Source: Elysia marginata (lineage: Eukaryota; Mollusca; Gastropoda; Plakobranchidae). Taken from it: 43,867 bases of DNA. The DNA lies in contig BMAT01009762.1 of NCBI GenBank assembly GCA_019649035.1, positions 267,570 through 311,436 of the forward strand. The letters run 5' to 3'. A model generated the notes under the pieces. That model searched no databases. It saw only the letters and a list, made by a program, of their open reading frames with translations, and was not told the origin of the DNA. Position numbers and translations under genes: made by a program. Positions 11,163-21,560 of this stretch are shown here, in pieces. The stretch's first letter is position 1; each line of letters starts with the position of its first letter.

Positions 11163-12443
11163 AATATCTATCAATCATTTGATTGCGCTGTGGCTGCCTC
11201 CATTATTTATTTCAATATTTTCACTACTAGCACAATATTCAAGTTGGGGGAAGCCAGTTGCCTTTTTAAGTTTACTTATTCAAAATAAAAATCTTTTCTT
11301 TCAACATAAAAGTAATAACCTCAAAAATGATGATGAAAATCTCATCCACTTGCTTCTTGCAAAGAGAGTGCAAATCAACAATATTTTGCCAATTCTATCC
11401 TTAACTTTTAACAATCTAGACGTAAACTTTGTATTATTGGGAAAGCATTTTCTGCAACATCTATAGTATTGAGTCATCCAGATGGTTTTTACAATTAAAT
11501 ATGGAACATTGCACATATTTTTTTCATAACTTAGGGTGAATTGTGCTTACTATAGAAGATATGCATTGAAAATTTCAATACATTCCTTAAAGTTAAATTG
11601 ATCTCAACATACGTCAATTACTTATAGAGTACATCCTGATTTCAAGGCTAAGTTAACTTATAAAGGCTCCATCATAGAACTAGTAAGAAGAATTTTTCTG
11701 TAATGAAAGCGTTAAAGTAATACTTAAACTGCTGTTTCTATTTCCCACACATATAAAGTGAATTCAGCTGATTTTATATAAGGAAATTCTGATCAATAGG
11801 GACTTTAGAATCTGCTAATAAGCAGTCGAAACCTTTTGAACAAGGTATGATAAAATTCATTGTTTAAGTTAACGGAATCCAAACAATTCTATGAGCAGAC
11901 TAACAATAAAAAAAACAACTCAAAACCGAGTAAGAAATAATCATAACTAATAATTTATTATCTGTAAATCACAGCAATAACATGGTATAATCATCATCAA
12001 AATGATTTTGTAAAAAATGTCTAGTACAATAATGTTCTTTGACTTCTCTCTGATTCACAAATGCAGTCAAAATCATCTGAAATAATAATATTAAAAAGGA
12101 AAAAAAATTATCTTGTAACACAATACAATGATGGAGTTCAATCATACTTCAAAATTAATAATAAACATGATCATGATGTAAAATTTTAAAACATAGAAAA
12201 TTTAAATTCATACCAAAAAAAAAGTCAAACGAAAATCTTCATTGACAATAAATAATAAAAGAAAAATACAAAGGACATATTTTTACATTGACTCTCATAA
12301 TGATAATGGTAGTAAAAAAAATGCATTTTACAATATATCAGATGAATGATTCATCTTGCGACTGGTCTGCGTCAAATATGACATAGAAGATCTGAAATCT
12401 TCAGAATAGAGATGACTTGTGCTAATTTTTGCCAGTAAATATC
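11163..12443. other. Intergenic AT-rich sequence, no gene seen
   Basis: Only short ORFs of random appearance are present. AAT/TAA-rich low-complexity sequence is prominent at about 11900-12340. Confidence 0.4.
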
Positions 12444-12819
12444 TTAACCCTATCGCATTTATCCCGGCCAATCCCGGCCGTGCTAAAGAGGGGTGTGTGG
12501 TGTTTAACCCGGCCGTTGCCGGCCTTTACACCCCCCCGTTTGTTTACACTTTTGATTGGTGGATAAATGTATCTCTTTTCTAATTTTAGCAAATGCCGTC
12601 ATCGGAAACTCTTACTATAGAATATATAGAACAAGTATACATGTTCAGGGCCCCTAATACCGCAAAAAGAAGCCAGTAATACATGTTCCCAAACGCTGCC
12701 TTCGCGCGCTTGTTTCTGCTGGTTTGTTCTACATTCTCCTGCCGTCTGCAGCGCACCTTGTTTTATCTACTCATCAATTTTGTCTTCTTATCGCGTATTT
12801 ATTGCTTTTTTGGTCCAAA

Positions 12820-12882
12820 ATGGATGGAGAGAAGAGTGACACTGAGCTTGACTACGAGTCTGACGTGGATTTAGATGCAGAC
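12820..12882 (+). pseudogene. Possible first coding exon of the piggyBac transposase
   Basis: ATG at 12820 opens MDGEKSDTELDYESDVDLDAD, an acidic start typical of many piggyBac-derived proteins. The frame stops at TGA 12898-12900. If spliced at GAC|GTTGAG (12883) to the acceptor TTTTTCATCAACAG (ending 13615), the phase is compatible with the main frame at 13616. The donor is weak, so the intron is tentative. Confidence 0.35.
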
Positions 12883-13615
12883 GTTGAGGAATTGAGTTGA
12901 ATCATAATCTAGATCTAGATTCTAGATATGGATATATAGATCTAGAACCTAGACTGCTAGAGTCTCCAGGTTGAATTTAATTTCAATTCTTGTTTCTAGA
13001 TCTAGATCTAGTTTATTTGTACACGAGATCTAATGCAGGTATTCAGATCTTGACAGTAAACTATTTATAGATGTCTAAATTGACCGATCACCGATGCTTA
13101 GTGTAGCCCAGATAGACCTTGGCTAAAGGCTCTGTGGCAGACTCAAATCCACAACTGTGATAGTCAGAATCTTGTCTTTCGGGTTTTACATTTGATATTA
13201 TATGATAATATATGTGATTAACACAAACTTGGTATATGTTATTATTTAAACATCTTAATATAAATCTAGGCTTGAATTGTTACATTCTTTATACATAAAC
13301 ATATTCTAGGCCTACATAGCCTCAGTACAGGCCCCTAGATTCGTCTAAAACAGATCAATTTTCTAAATGAAATATGTCTTCCCAGCACTGCTAGAGACAA
13401 TTAGTCCAAAAAACATTACTAGAACCTAGTAGTAAACAATATAATTTTTTTTGCTGGAACATCTTTTGTGGTATTAATCAGTTGGGTGGTGGAACTGCTA
13501 CAATTTTGCTTCTAATTTTTAATGAAAATTATACTAATTGATGTAATTGAAAAGCAGATTTTTTGGCTGATGGATTTGAATCTATAAAATTTTTTGAACA
13601 TTTTTTCATCAACAG

Positions 13616-15150
13616 CTCCATGCTGAAACTGGATCAGACAGCAACGATGCAGCTGCGGCTGCAGCTGAGCCTGCGCCCTCCGAGAGACCCGCAGAAACTG
13701 TCGGATGGAAGGCAGAAGGAGAAGACATTGTCATCCAGGTTTACGATGAGCGGCCTGGACCACAGCATAACCTTGGTACAACAGCAGTACCACTGGATTA
13801 TTTCTTTTTGATGTTTCCTCTGGCACTCATCAAAATCTTCGTGGAGCAAACCAATCTTTACGCATCCCAATGCATGCGGTCTAAACCAAACTCCACCTGG
13901 TATGACACCGACCTTGATGAGATGAGGGCATTTCTTGCCATTCAAATTATGTTTGGCATCAAGTGTCTTCCCCGCTTGTGGATGTACTGGAGCGAAGATC
14001 CACGCTACAATGATCCTTGGATCTCTGCAATCATGCCAATTGGTCGTTTCAAAAATCTCAGCCGCTATTTCCACGTCTGAGATACATCATCTGCTCCTTG
14101 GAAAGATCAGCCTGGTTTCGATCCCCTCCACAAAATTCACAACGTCATCACCGCAACTCAACAAACCTTTGCTGAGCATTTCCAGGCCAACGCTGAACTC
14201 AGTGTAGATGAATGCATGGTAGGATTCAAGGGCCGCCTGTATTTTAAACAGTATATACCCGCAAAGCCAACTAAGTAGGGCATAAAAATTTGGACTGTAT
14301 GCGATGCTCGCCTCGGCTATGATATATACACCGGCAAGGCGTCAAGGCGAGACCCCGGCAAGCCTCTAGGATTTGAGGTAGTAGACACCTTGTGCTCCCC
14401 TCACTACGGCAAAGGACATCATGTCTATATGGACAGATTCTTTACTTCTGTGGAGGTTGCCAATCATCTGTTGGCAAATAACACATATATGTGTGGGACA
14501 ATCATGTCCAACAGGAAGGGCCTTCCACCTGCAATGAAGAGAAATGTAAAAACTCGATGAGATGTACTGCAGCTTCAAAAGGGCAATCTTGTGGCCACAG
14601 CTTATCATGACAAGCGTACGATCAATCTTCTATCTACTAACCAAGTTGTTGGAGTACTTGACAGCGGTAGGCCTAGAGTCCTGGAGGACTACAACAAATT
14701 TATGGGAGGGGTGGACAATTTTGACCAGCACCTGTCATACTACTGTCGGCAGACCAGGAAAGAAATGGTGGCAGTACCTGCTCTGGCACCTCATGGGTTC
14801 TGCCATTTATAATGCGTTTGTCACCTGGCGCTACTCCAACAAAGCTTATGACATTTGCAAGTCTTATGATCACTTAATGTTTTAAGGGGATGTCGCAGAA
14901 GGCCTCCTAAATGGGTACACTTCCCGCAAGCTTCCTGGTCGCAGGGCGACCAAACAGGTGGCGGTTACTCCAGAGACAATTACGCATCATGTAATTGTGA
15001 AAGTTGAGGGCCGTAAAAAGCAATGTGTTCTCTGCATCATGAACAAGACCAAAACTCGAAAGGGCTATCCAATCGAGACCAGCTTTACGTGCAAATTCTG
15101 TAAAGTTCCCCTGTGCAAAAAACTGTGTTTTGCTAAGTATCATGAATTGG
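13616..15150 (+). pseudogene. piggyBac transposase (DDE_Tnp_1_7), inactivated
   Basis: Frame 2 (13616-14755) encodes an Ala/Glu-rich N-terminal segment, then the piggyBac core MFPLALIKIFVEQTNLYA, AFLAIQIMFGIKCLPRLWMY and RFKNLSRYFHV. The three catalytic Asp regions are visible: SVDECMVGFKGR, HHVYMDRFFTS and MGGVDNFDQH. A one-base shift near 14755 moves the match to the next frame (PGKKWWQYLLWHLMGSAIYN). It runs to the C-terminal cysteine-rich zinc-binding segment (CVLCIMNKT...CKFCKVPLCKKLCF...YH, about 15020-15145). In-frame stops: TGA 14078, TAG 14276, TGA 14558, TAA 14883. With four stops and a frameshift it cannot make active protein. Confidence 0.92.
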
Positions 15151-15160
15151 CAATGACAAT

Positions 15161-16184
15161 AAGTGATTCTGCACGTTTATATATTGTAGATCTACTATCT
15201 AGTAGTAGTAAGAAAAGTCATTTGAATTCAGCTTCCACTAGTTCCAGATTCTTCTTCCAAGTGCTTAGAAAAAAATTTTGTATCATTTTATCAATTATGA
15301 AGTATAGTATGTCTCTTTATATTTAGATTTATTTTGATTTCAAATTTATAAGTGTGCTTTGTGTAGTACTATGATTATATTGTGGCAGTGTGCTTTTATT
15401 AATTTTAATTTTTCTTTTCCTAAGTTCTGTGCTTCATTTGGTTTATTGGAATTATAATTGGATCTACAAGAAAGTTGGTCTTTGAGCTTTATTATTGGCA
15501 TTTTTTTTCTAATGTTTGTTTTGTGTCATTACTGTGTAGTTAATGTATTTTTGTACTTTTTTGAGGCCATTTCCTTCTTCTTCTTCTTCTAAAAAAAATC
15601 ATCTCTCTTTTTTCTAAATATTTTTTCTTAACTTCCTGTCTTTTCTCCTCTTTGAAAGCACTATCAGATTAAAGTATATTTAATAGTCTGTCTCTGGGCT
15701 AAAACAACTTGATGTGGGCTTTTTAGATCTGCAAATATATTTATACTTTCAGCAAGTCAAGATTAATAAAAGCTTTATTACAATACATTTCAAACCCTTT
15801 CATTCAAGAAAGGAAATGAGAACTGATATAACAAACCATTTTATTCAACAAAGAAAAAGAATACTGGTATCATCTCCATGTTTGTTTTTTTTCCCTTCAA
15901 ATACTGCCTCCAATGGCCTATAATAATTTGGTTAAGTCTGTTAGCAATACAAAGTCTTTCTTTCAATAAACTTATTGTGGTTTCACCTATCACACAAGCA
16001 AATATTGCAAATTCATCCTTTCACTATAGCTATTTGACGCTTTTTGGCTATAAGCTTTTTGACATTTTCATTATATCTACCCAAAACGCTTGGTTTTCTT
16101 CATAAAGGTTACAATCTAAACATTTAATTTTGAAAAATAAGCAAAATTTATATCAACTTAATCCTTACATTACTTACATTCAAA
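15161..16184. other. Intergenic T-rich sequence, no gene seen
   Basis: The stretch has polypyrimidine runs and a short TTC run near 15575-15590. The missing right end of the piggyBac copy could lie here but is not recognisable. Confidence 0.4.
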
Positions 16185-16514
16185 TTAGGTACTAGAGTTG
16201 GTTCGTTGGTTGTTTGAATTTTAATATCTTTTTTCAACTACAAGGTTATGGAAGACAGCGCTTGGGACAATTGAAAGCTTGCTGCCACACAGTGATGTAA
16301 GGGGCACTTGCATACACCACACCCAGTCACATTATCCTGACACCGGGCTGACCAGACTTAACACTAAATCTATAATGCCAGACGCTAGGCGGATCAGCTG
16401 CTAATACCAATTTTAAAGTCCTTGGTTTAACTCGGCCGGGGATCAAACCACGCACCTCCCAGTCTCTGAGTGAGTGTCTTACCACTAGGCCACAGAGCTC
16501 GTTTAGGTACTAGA
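16185..16514 (-). mobile_element. tRNA-derived SINE, copy 2, with target-site duplication
   Basis: The body is 16197-16502 (306 bp), the same family and orientation as the copy at 2109-2408. A box TGGCCTAGTGG is the complement of 16482-16492. B box GGTTTGATCC is the complement of 16440-16449. The copy is flanked by identical 12-bp repeats TTAGGTACTAGA (16185-16196 and 16503-16514). The family body contains the shared blocks TAACACTAAAT and GGCGGATCAGCTGCTAAT (plus-strand sense). Confidence 0.88.
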
Positions 16515-17577
16515 AGATGGATGAACTTTTAAAATAGATGAAAAAGCTAAGGAAAATTTGTGGTATTTAAACTATAGCACACAAATTCTCTTCAATAACC
16601 CTATATCCAAAAACATAATCAACTGGCACTGCTTAAAGTTAAATACATAAGAAGTCTTTCAAATCGACAAAGCAAGCAAATATCCATTAAAAAAATGTTA
16701 AAGAGCAGTAAAACAGAATATGCATATTATTTTTGTGTTCTTCAGCCAACACTGCTTTGTGAGAAGAATATATGCAGAAGATTACAATAACTTTACATGA
16801 TTTGTTCATAGCAGTCTCAGCTGTAAAAAAAAAATAGTCAAACATTGAATGACAGAAAATAAAATGTACAATTTTAACAGGTTGAAAAACAAGCATGAAA
16901 TGTTAAATTAAAAAATTTGAAGTTTGACATCAATGTTTAAAGAAATTGAGCAAGACAAGAGTATTCAAAGAATAGCCAAGGTAAGAAAACAAAGTTAAAG
17001 CTAACAGAAACGAGATAATAGAGTAAGAATAAACGTATGAATGATTGGTTATAGGCCTAGTATAGCTGATACAAAAGCTGATGCCTAATAAATAAAAAGC
17101 ATAAGTGTAAATGCTCTTATGCTTTACAATTAGAAGAGGCACATTTCAAAAAAGCCCCATACAAGAGACTAACAGATCTTAGTTCTAAATCTTAGTCCTG
17201 TTTGAAATTAGAAAGAAGTTCCCTTTTGCTGTTAAAAAAAACAACAAAAAACGGCACCACCATTGTGTTAACAATTCCATTTAAAAAGAAAAAACCTTGG
17301 CACAATAAGTACCACACAACAAAGCTAATAGCATTAAAACTTACGAAAGATGGAGCCTTGACAAAATACACAACTCACCACCAAAAGAAACGCAATATTA
17401 TATGTTTCGTCTCTTCCCTCCTGCTTGTCGATAAGCTGCTGTCATTGATGCCCAAGGAGGCCACAGCCATTATTAACATGAGCCTGTCTTGATGTACACG
17501 TAAATCCTACGGACTCGATTATAAGTTAGACTGATAAAAACAACTGAATAATTTTATTTAGGAATTCTAACCATGAT
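16515..17577. other. Intergenic sequence, no gene established
   Basis: On the minus strand around 17385-17490 there is a short open frame (MAVASLGINDSSLSTSRREE) that looks somewhat coding-like but lacks convincing splice sites. The rest is AT-rich and featureless. Confidence 0.3.
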
Positions 17578-17913
17578 NNNNNNNNNNNNNNNNNNNNNNN
17601 NNNNNNNNNNNNNNNNNNNNNNNNNNNNNNNNNNNNNNNNNNNNNNNNNNNNNNNNNNNNNNNNNNNNNNNNNNNNNNNNNNNNNNNNNNNNNNNNNNNN
17701 NNNNNNNNNNNNNNNNNNNNNNNNNNNNNNNNNNNNNNNNNNNNNNNNNNNNNNNNNNNNNNNNNNNNNNNNNNNNNNNNNNNNNNNNNNNNNNNNNNNN
17801 NNNNNNNNNNNNNNNNNNNNNNNNNNNNNNNNNNNNNNNNNNNNNNNNNNNNNNNNNNNNNNNNNNNNNNNNNNNNNNNNNNNNNNNNNNNNNNNNNNNN
17901 NNNNNNNNNNNNN
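17578..17913. other. Assembly gap (336 N)
   Basis: There are 336 consecutive N. Open frames running through it are artefacts. Confidence 0.99.
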
Positions 17914-18759
17914 ACAAGTCTTGTTTTGTTTTAGTTCTTTAGTTCATACATGTTGGCCATTCAATGTTGTGTTTCTTTTGCCCGACAGCATACATAACAA
18001 TATAGTTTCAGAGTTGTTGGGGTCAGTTACACATCTGATAATGCATTTAACAGCCAACAACATGAGGTGGGTTTAGGGATAATAGGCACTTCATGGAATG
18101 TAAAATATATATGTAAAATGACAAGGGACAAAATATACATATGATTATAAAATCGATAAAAAACCCCATAATATCTGATTAAAGAATTGAAATGCTGGAA
18201 AAAGCAACCAAAAACTGAAGGAGTTATAAGTTACGGTTTGTTTTTTTAGTAAAGTCTGAATAATTTTTTTTAAAAGAACCGCTCTATACCAGCGAGTATA
18301 AATTGTAACTTTTTAAAGTGGCATTTAAAGGGAAGACAATTTTCAGCCATTGTATAAAACCGGACCAATCTGCTTAGGCTTCCTATAAATTAGTAAGGGG
18401 GCATACATTTTCAAAGACCTGAATCAATGTCTTAAGGGTACAAAAACGTTTTTAAAAGGGTCAAGCTCCACCCAACACTGTAGGGACATAGAACATAGAA
18501 ATTTCTATTTCGTTTAATACTGACTGATACAAATACTTTTAAAGTCAAAAGTTTCTAGTATCTCTCATGTTCTTTTAAACCATTTCCCAATCATTAAAAA
18601 ACTACAATGTAAAAAAATTTTAAAAAGAAACAAAAAACCACAACGCCAGCAGCAAGTGACTAAAGCTACCTTTAGATTCTACAACAGTGCACACTGTCAT
18701 AATAATCTTAGTTAAGGGCTTCTAGGTGGGCTCCTTGCACTAAAGGCCAATACTGCATA

Positions 18760-18873
18760 TATTGGGAATGAGATTAGCGCCTAAAATTATCGTTCTTGCC
18801 CGCAAGAAGTTGAGTTTAGAGAGGAAGTTTACCAAAAGGAACCATAATATGCACTCTAATCGCATTCCCAATA
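18760..18873. repeat. Short inverted repeat (18-bp arms, 78-bp spacer)
   Basis: TATTGGGAATGAGATTAG (18760-18777) is matched by the complement of 18856-18873, with one mismatch. It could form a hairpin. CCAAT occurs on the plus strand just to its right. No gene start is seen nearby. Confidence 0.6.
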
Positions 18874-19235
18874 GCCAATCACAATGCCCAAAAGAATGTA
18901 ATTTACCACACAAAAAAAATGTGGTGTTTAAATAGAAAAGCATGACGCCGGCAGGTGTATTACACAACCATATTTTTAGAATAATTTATCTCAACAAGCA
19001 CATGGTTTCCTATATTCATGGTGATTAACAAAAAAATTGGAATTCGTGAGCACACATCACACTCACAGTCACATTCAAGCACATCCACACGCCTGCAGAC
19101 CCTTCTCTTTCACTCAGCATGCCAACTGTCTGGATAAAATCTTCATACAGAACCTTTCAGTTACACACTTCTTTTCTGTAATTATAAATGTTTGATAATG
19201 GAGGATATGAATAATGAACACAATTTGATGATGCT

Positions 19236-19533
19236 GATTTGATAGCAGTTACGCTTAAGATGAAAATGATTGTTGAAAGAGAAAATGCACTCTATCTTTT
19301 TCCTTTTCACTGGTAAAAAATGATTTCACTGTGTTGATTCGATAGTGCTTTGGCTAAAGATGAAATTAATGATGATGAAAATGATTGATGAAAGAGAAAA
19401 AGCACTCCATCACTTTCCTTCTCACTGGTAAAAATGATTTGACCATGTTGATTTGATAGTGGTTTTGCTAAAAATGAAAATGATTGTTGGAAGAAAAAAA
19501 GCACACCACCTCTTTCCTTCTCAGGGGTAAAAG
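19236..19533. repeat. Tandem repeat, three diverged units of about 100-114 bp
   Basis: Units start at 19236, 19336 and 19450 with GATTTGATAG or GATTCGATAG. Each contains GATGAAAATGATTG (or a close form), GAAAGAGAAAAAGCAC and TTCCTTNTCACTGGTAAAA. The third is slightly truncated. Confidence 0.85.
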
Positions 19534-19593
19534 TAGGTGAGAAACCTGGAAAAGAAAAGATTCAATATACTTAAGTAGAGAAACAGATAAAAA

Positions 19594-19896
19594 CAGGGAT
19601 GCAAGCAGCTTATGCACAAAAAGCACAACGTTTTTAAGTGCCCTGCCTGTCACTGATAACTAACAGCTGCCCTTATAGAATCTTTGATAGACCAACTATA
19701 AAGGTAGAAACAACTCTGCACTTGGCATGAACAACTATACAAGCCAAAAGAAGTGTTTGTATTTATCACAAATCATAAATATGGAGATTTTCTTCAACAT
19801 AAATTATAAGTGTTAACTTTGTTCAGCTTTTTAAGCTACAGAGAACTGCTGAAAAAAATCATAATTCCTACAAAAATCAGAAAACTTGCATCCCTG
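19594..19896. mobile_element. 303-bp CAGGGATGCAAG-ended element, copy A
   Basis: The left end CAGGGATGCAAGCAGCTTAT (19594 on) and right end CTTGCATCCCTG (19885-19896) form a 12-bp perfect terminal inverted repeat. A second, diverged copy lies inverted at 41571-41876. Both share the left-subterminal TTATGCACAAAAAG, the internal AACTATA...AGCCAAAA and the opposite subterminal segment. It has no coding capacity and is probably a miniature DNA transposon. Confidence 0.82.
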
Positions 19897-20284
19897 TTAA
19901 AATGAAAATTTAACAAGAATTTAGACAAAAAATATTTTTTATCTACTAATGTACTAGGGCTAAATTGCAAAATGTACTGGTTGCACCACAATTTTTTAAA
20001 AAAAGAGAAAAATATAATTTGTTCTTTCAAAAATTCCAGCTTTTTTATGTGGTAATCTTTACTTTCCAAAAGGTAAAGGCATAGTACCTTAGATGTTTAT
20101 ATTACATTCACATATCATAAAAAGTCTAGCAAGAAATAAAGCTTGATATATGCCATCAGCTCTAAACAAAAAAAAAGAAAGACAAAAAAAATAGTAAAAA
20201 GAAAAATGTGTGAAAACGGATAAAAAACCATTCACACAATTCCCATGCTACTCCATTTCATTCAAAGGACTATTCTCATGTCAT

Positions 20285-21203
20285 AATAATGATAATACCA
20301 TGTATACCAAACCTGTTAGTTCTATTATCAGGGCTCATGAACTTAGCTATCACATTTATGCAGATGATATGCAGATTTATAATTCAGCTGCTCCATCTAA
20401 AATTTCCTCTCTTGTCGTGTCCATGCAATCGTGCGTGAGGAAGATTGGTGCGTGGATGTTATCAAATAAATTTAAGTTAAACAATGATAAAACTGAGGTG
20501 ATGTTTAATACAAAACATACTGTAAAAACGTGTGTCATGCCAGGTGGTAATTTTGTTGTTGGCAATGAAAACATACAGTTTAGTGATAAGGCAAAAAACC
20601 TGGGTGTATTTTGACTCCATGCTGTCTAACAATGTTCAAATTGGAAATATCTGTAAACAAATGTATTGTGAACTCTCTAAGATTGGAAAAATGTCATCTT
20701 TTCTAAGTAAAACATCCTTGATGTGTCTTGTATCAGCTTTTATCTTTTCAAGGCTTGATTATTGTAATTCTTTACTAGCTAATTTGCCCTCAAAATCAAT
20801 TCAGAGACTTCAGAGATTTCAGAATAATGCTGCTAGGATGATCCTTAAAAAGAACAAAAGGGAGCATGTAACACCGCTTCTTGTACATCTACATTGGCTT
20901 CCTGTAGACGCTAGGATTAAATTTAAATTAGCTGTACTTTGTCACAAAGTTCTACAAAACAAAGCACCATTGTACTTGTCATCTATGATTAGCGTTTACA
21001 AACCATCTCGCACATTGCGCAGTAGCAGTAAAGATTCGTAAGTCGTACCTACAGTGAAAACTAAGACCTATGGAGGAAAATCATTTTCATATGCAGCTCC
21101 TCACGTTTGGAACTCGCTTCTTCTGCCCACTCGACAGATAAAGGACTTGCAGGAGTTCAAGTCTGTGTTAAAATCACACCTATTCCAAATGTATCTGTCC
21201 TAA
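20285..21203 (+). pseudogene. Reverse transcriptase C-terminal fragment, frameshifted
   Basis: The first frame has the catalytic YADD box (20357-20368, in SYHIYADDMQIYNSA) and the thumb-like segment NDKTEVMF, and ends at TGA 20612-20614. A small deletion there shifts the match to the next frame: VYFDSMLSNNVQI, SRLDYCNSLLANLPSKSIQR, LQRFQNNAARMI and HWLPVDARIKFKLAVLCHKV. A TAA at 21039-21041 interrupts it before APHVWNSLLLP and the family-typical end KSHLFQMY (stop 21201-21203). The fragment is not functional. Confidence 0.92.
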
Positions 21204-21322
21204 CTTTATTTTGTTCTGTGAATGTATATTGGAAAGATGTCAATGTCATTGTTGTCTAATGCGCTTTGAGCTTTTTGTAAAAGCGCTATATAAATGTTCT
21301 TCATTATTATTATTATTATTAT
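20285..21322 (+). mobile_element. 5'-truncated CR1/L2-like non-LTR retrotransposon
   Basis: The 3' part of a LINE: C-terminal reverse-transcriptase sequence, a short 3' UTR and an (ATT)n tail (21303-21322). Just before the tail is a stem-loop, GCGCTTT (21261-21267) with AAAGCGC (21280-21286), inside GCGCTTTGAGC...AGCGCTATATAAATG. That arrangement is well known at the 3' ends of CR1/L2-group elements. The 5' truncation near 20285 is typical of incomplete target-primed integration. The tail points at the 3' end of the oppositely oriented B4GALT-like gene, only about 30 bp from its poly(A) signal. Confidence 0.9.
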
Positions 21323-21352
21323 AATGTCAGTTATTCATGTTAAATAAGCTGC

Positions 21353-21358
21353 TTTATT
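21353..21358 (-). promoter_or_regulatory. Polyadenylation signal AATAAA of the B4GALT-like gene
   Basis: Read on the minus strand, AATAAA begins six bases after the TGA stop, so if used the 3' UTR is only a few tens of bases. It is the only canonical signal immediately downstream; the LINE tail begins about 30 bases further on. Confidence 0.6.
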
Positions 21359-21364
21359 GACCAC

Positions 21365-21560
21365 TCACCACCATATGGAAACGTCTTCAGGGTGGGTGCG
21401 TCGAATATCATCCATGTTGTCTGGAGGGCCGCCAACATCAACAAGAACACGGGTGAACAAGGGCATCTCCTTGGTTTCTAGAACTGTGTATGCCATGCCT
21501 ACAGGATCATTCAGACCATCAGATTTCCAGCGACGACGCCAGCCCAGAAATAAACTGTTA
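21365..21560 (-). CDS. B4GALT-like exon 6: C-terminus and stop
   Basis: The acceptor is ACTCTTCATACAG. Encodes GNSLFLGWRRRWKSDGLNDP, then PLFTRVLVDVGGPPDN, matching the family C-terminal DGLN...LYT...VDIG pattern. It ends VSIWW with TGA at 21367-21365. Confidence 0.9.

Larger units (their letters stand above)
12444..15160 (+). mobile_element. Decayed piggyBac-family transposon
   Basis: The left boundary is inferred at TTAA (12444-12447) followed by CCCTATCGCATTTATCCC, which is the TTAA target site plus CCCT start typical of piggyBac termini. A GC-rich subterminal block follows, in which CCCGGCC recurs (about 12465-12525). A multiply disrupted piggyBac transposase occupies 13616 to about 15150. 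I could not find an inverted copy of the left terminus (AGGGTTAA) in the 2.4 kb of sequence that follows the transposase up to the gap at 17578, so the right boundary is only a minimum. Confidence 0.82.

Noticed and set aside
13634..14074. 146-codon minus-strand frame
   Set aside because: It is the antisense shadow of the piggyBac transposase coding sequence.
17567..18076. Long open frames across 17573-18076 and 17567-17917
   Set aside because: They run through 336 N of an assembly gap and carry no real sequence information.
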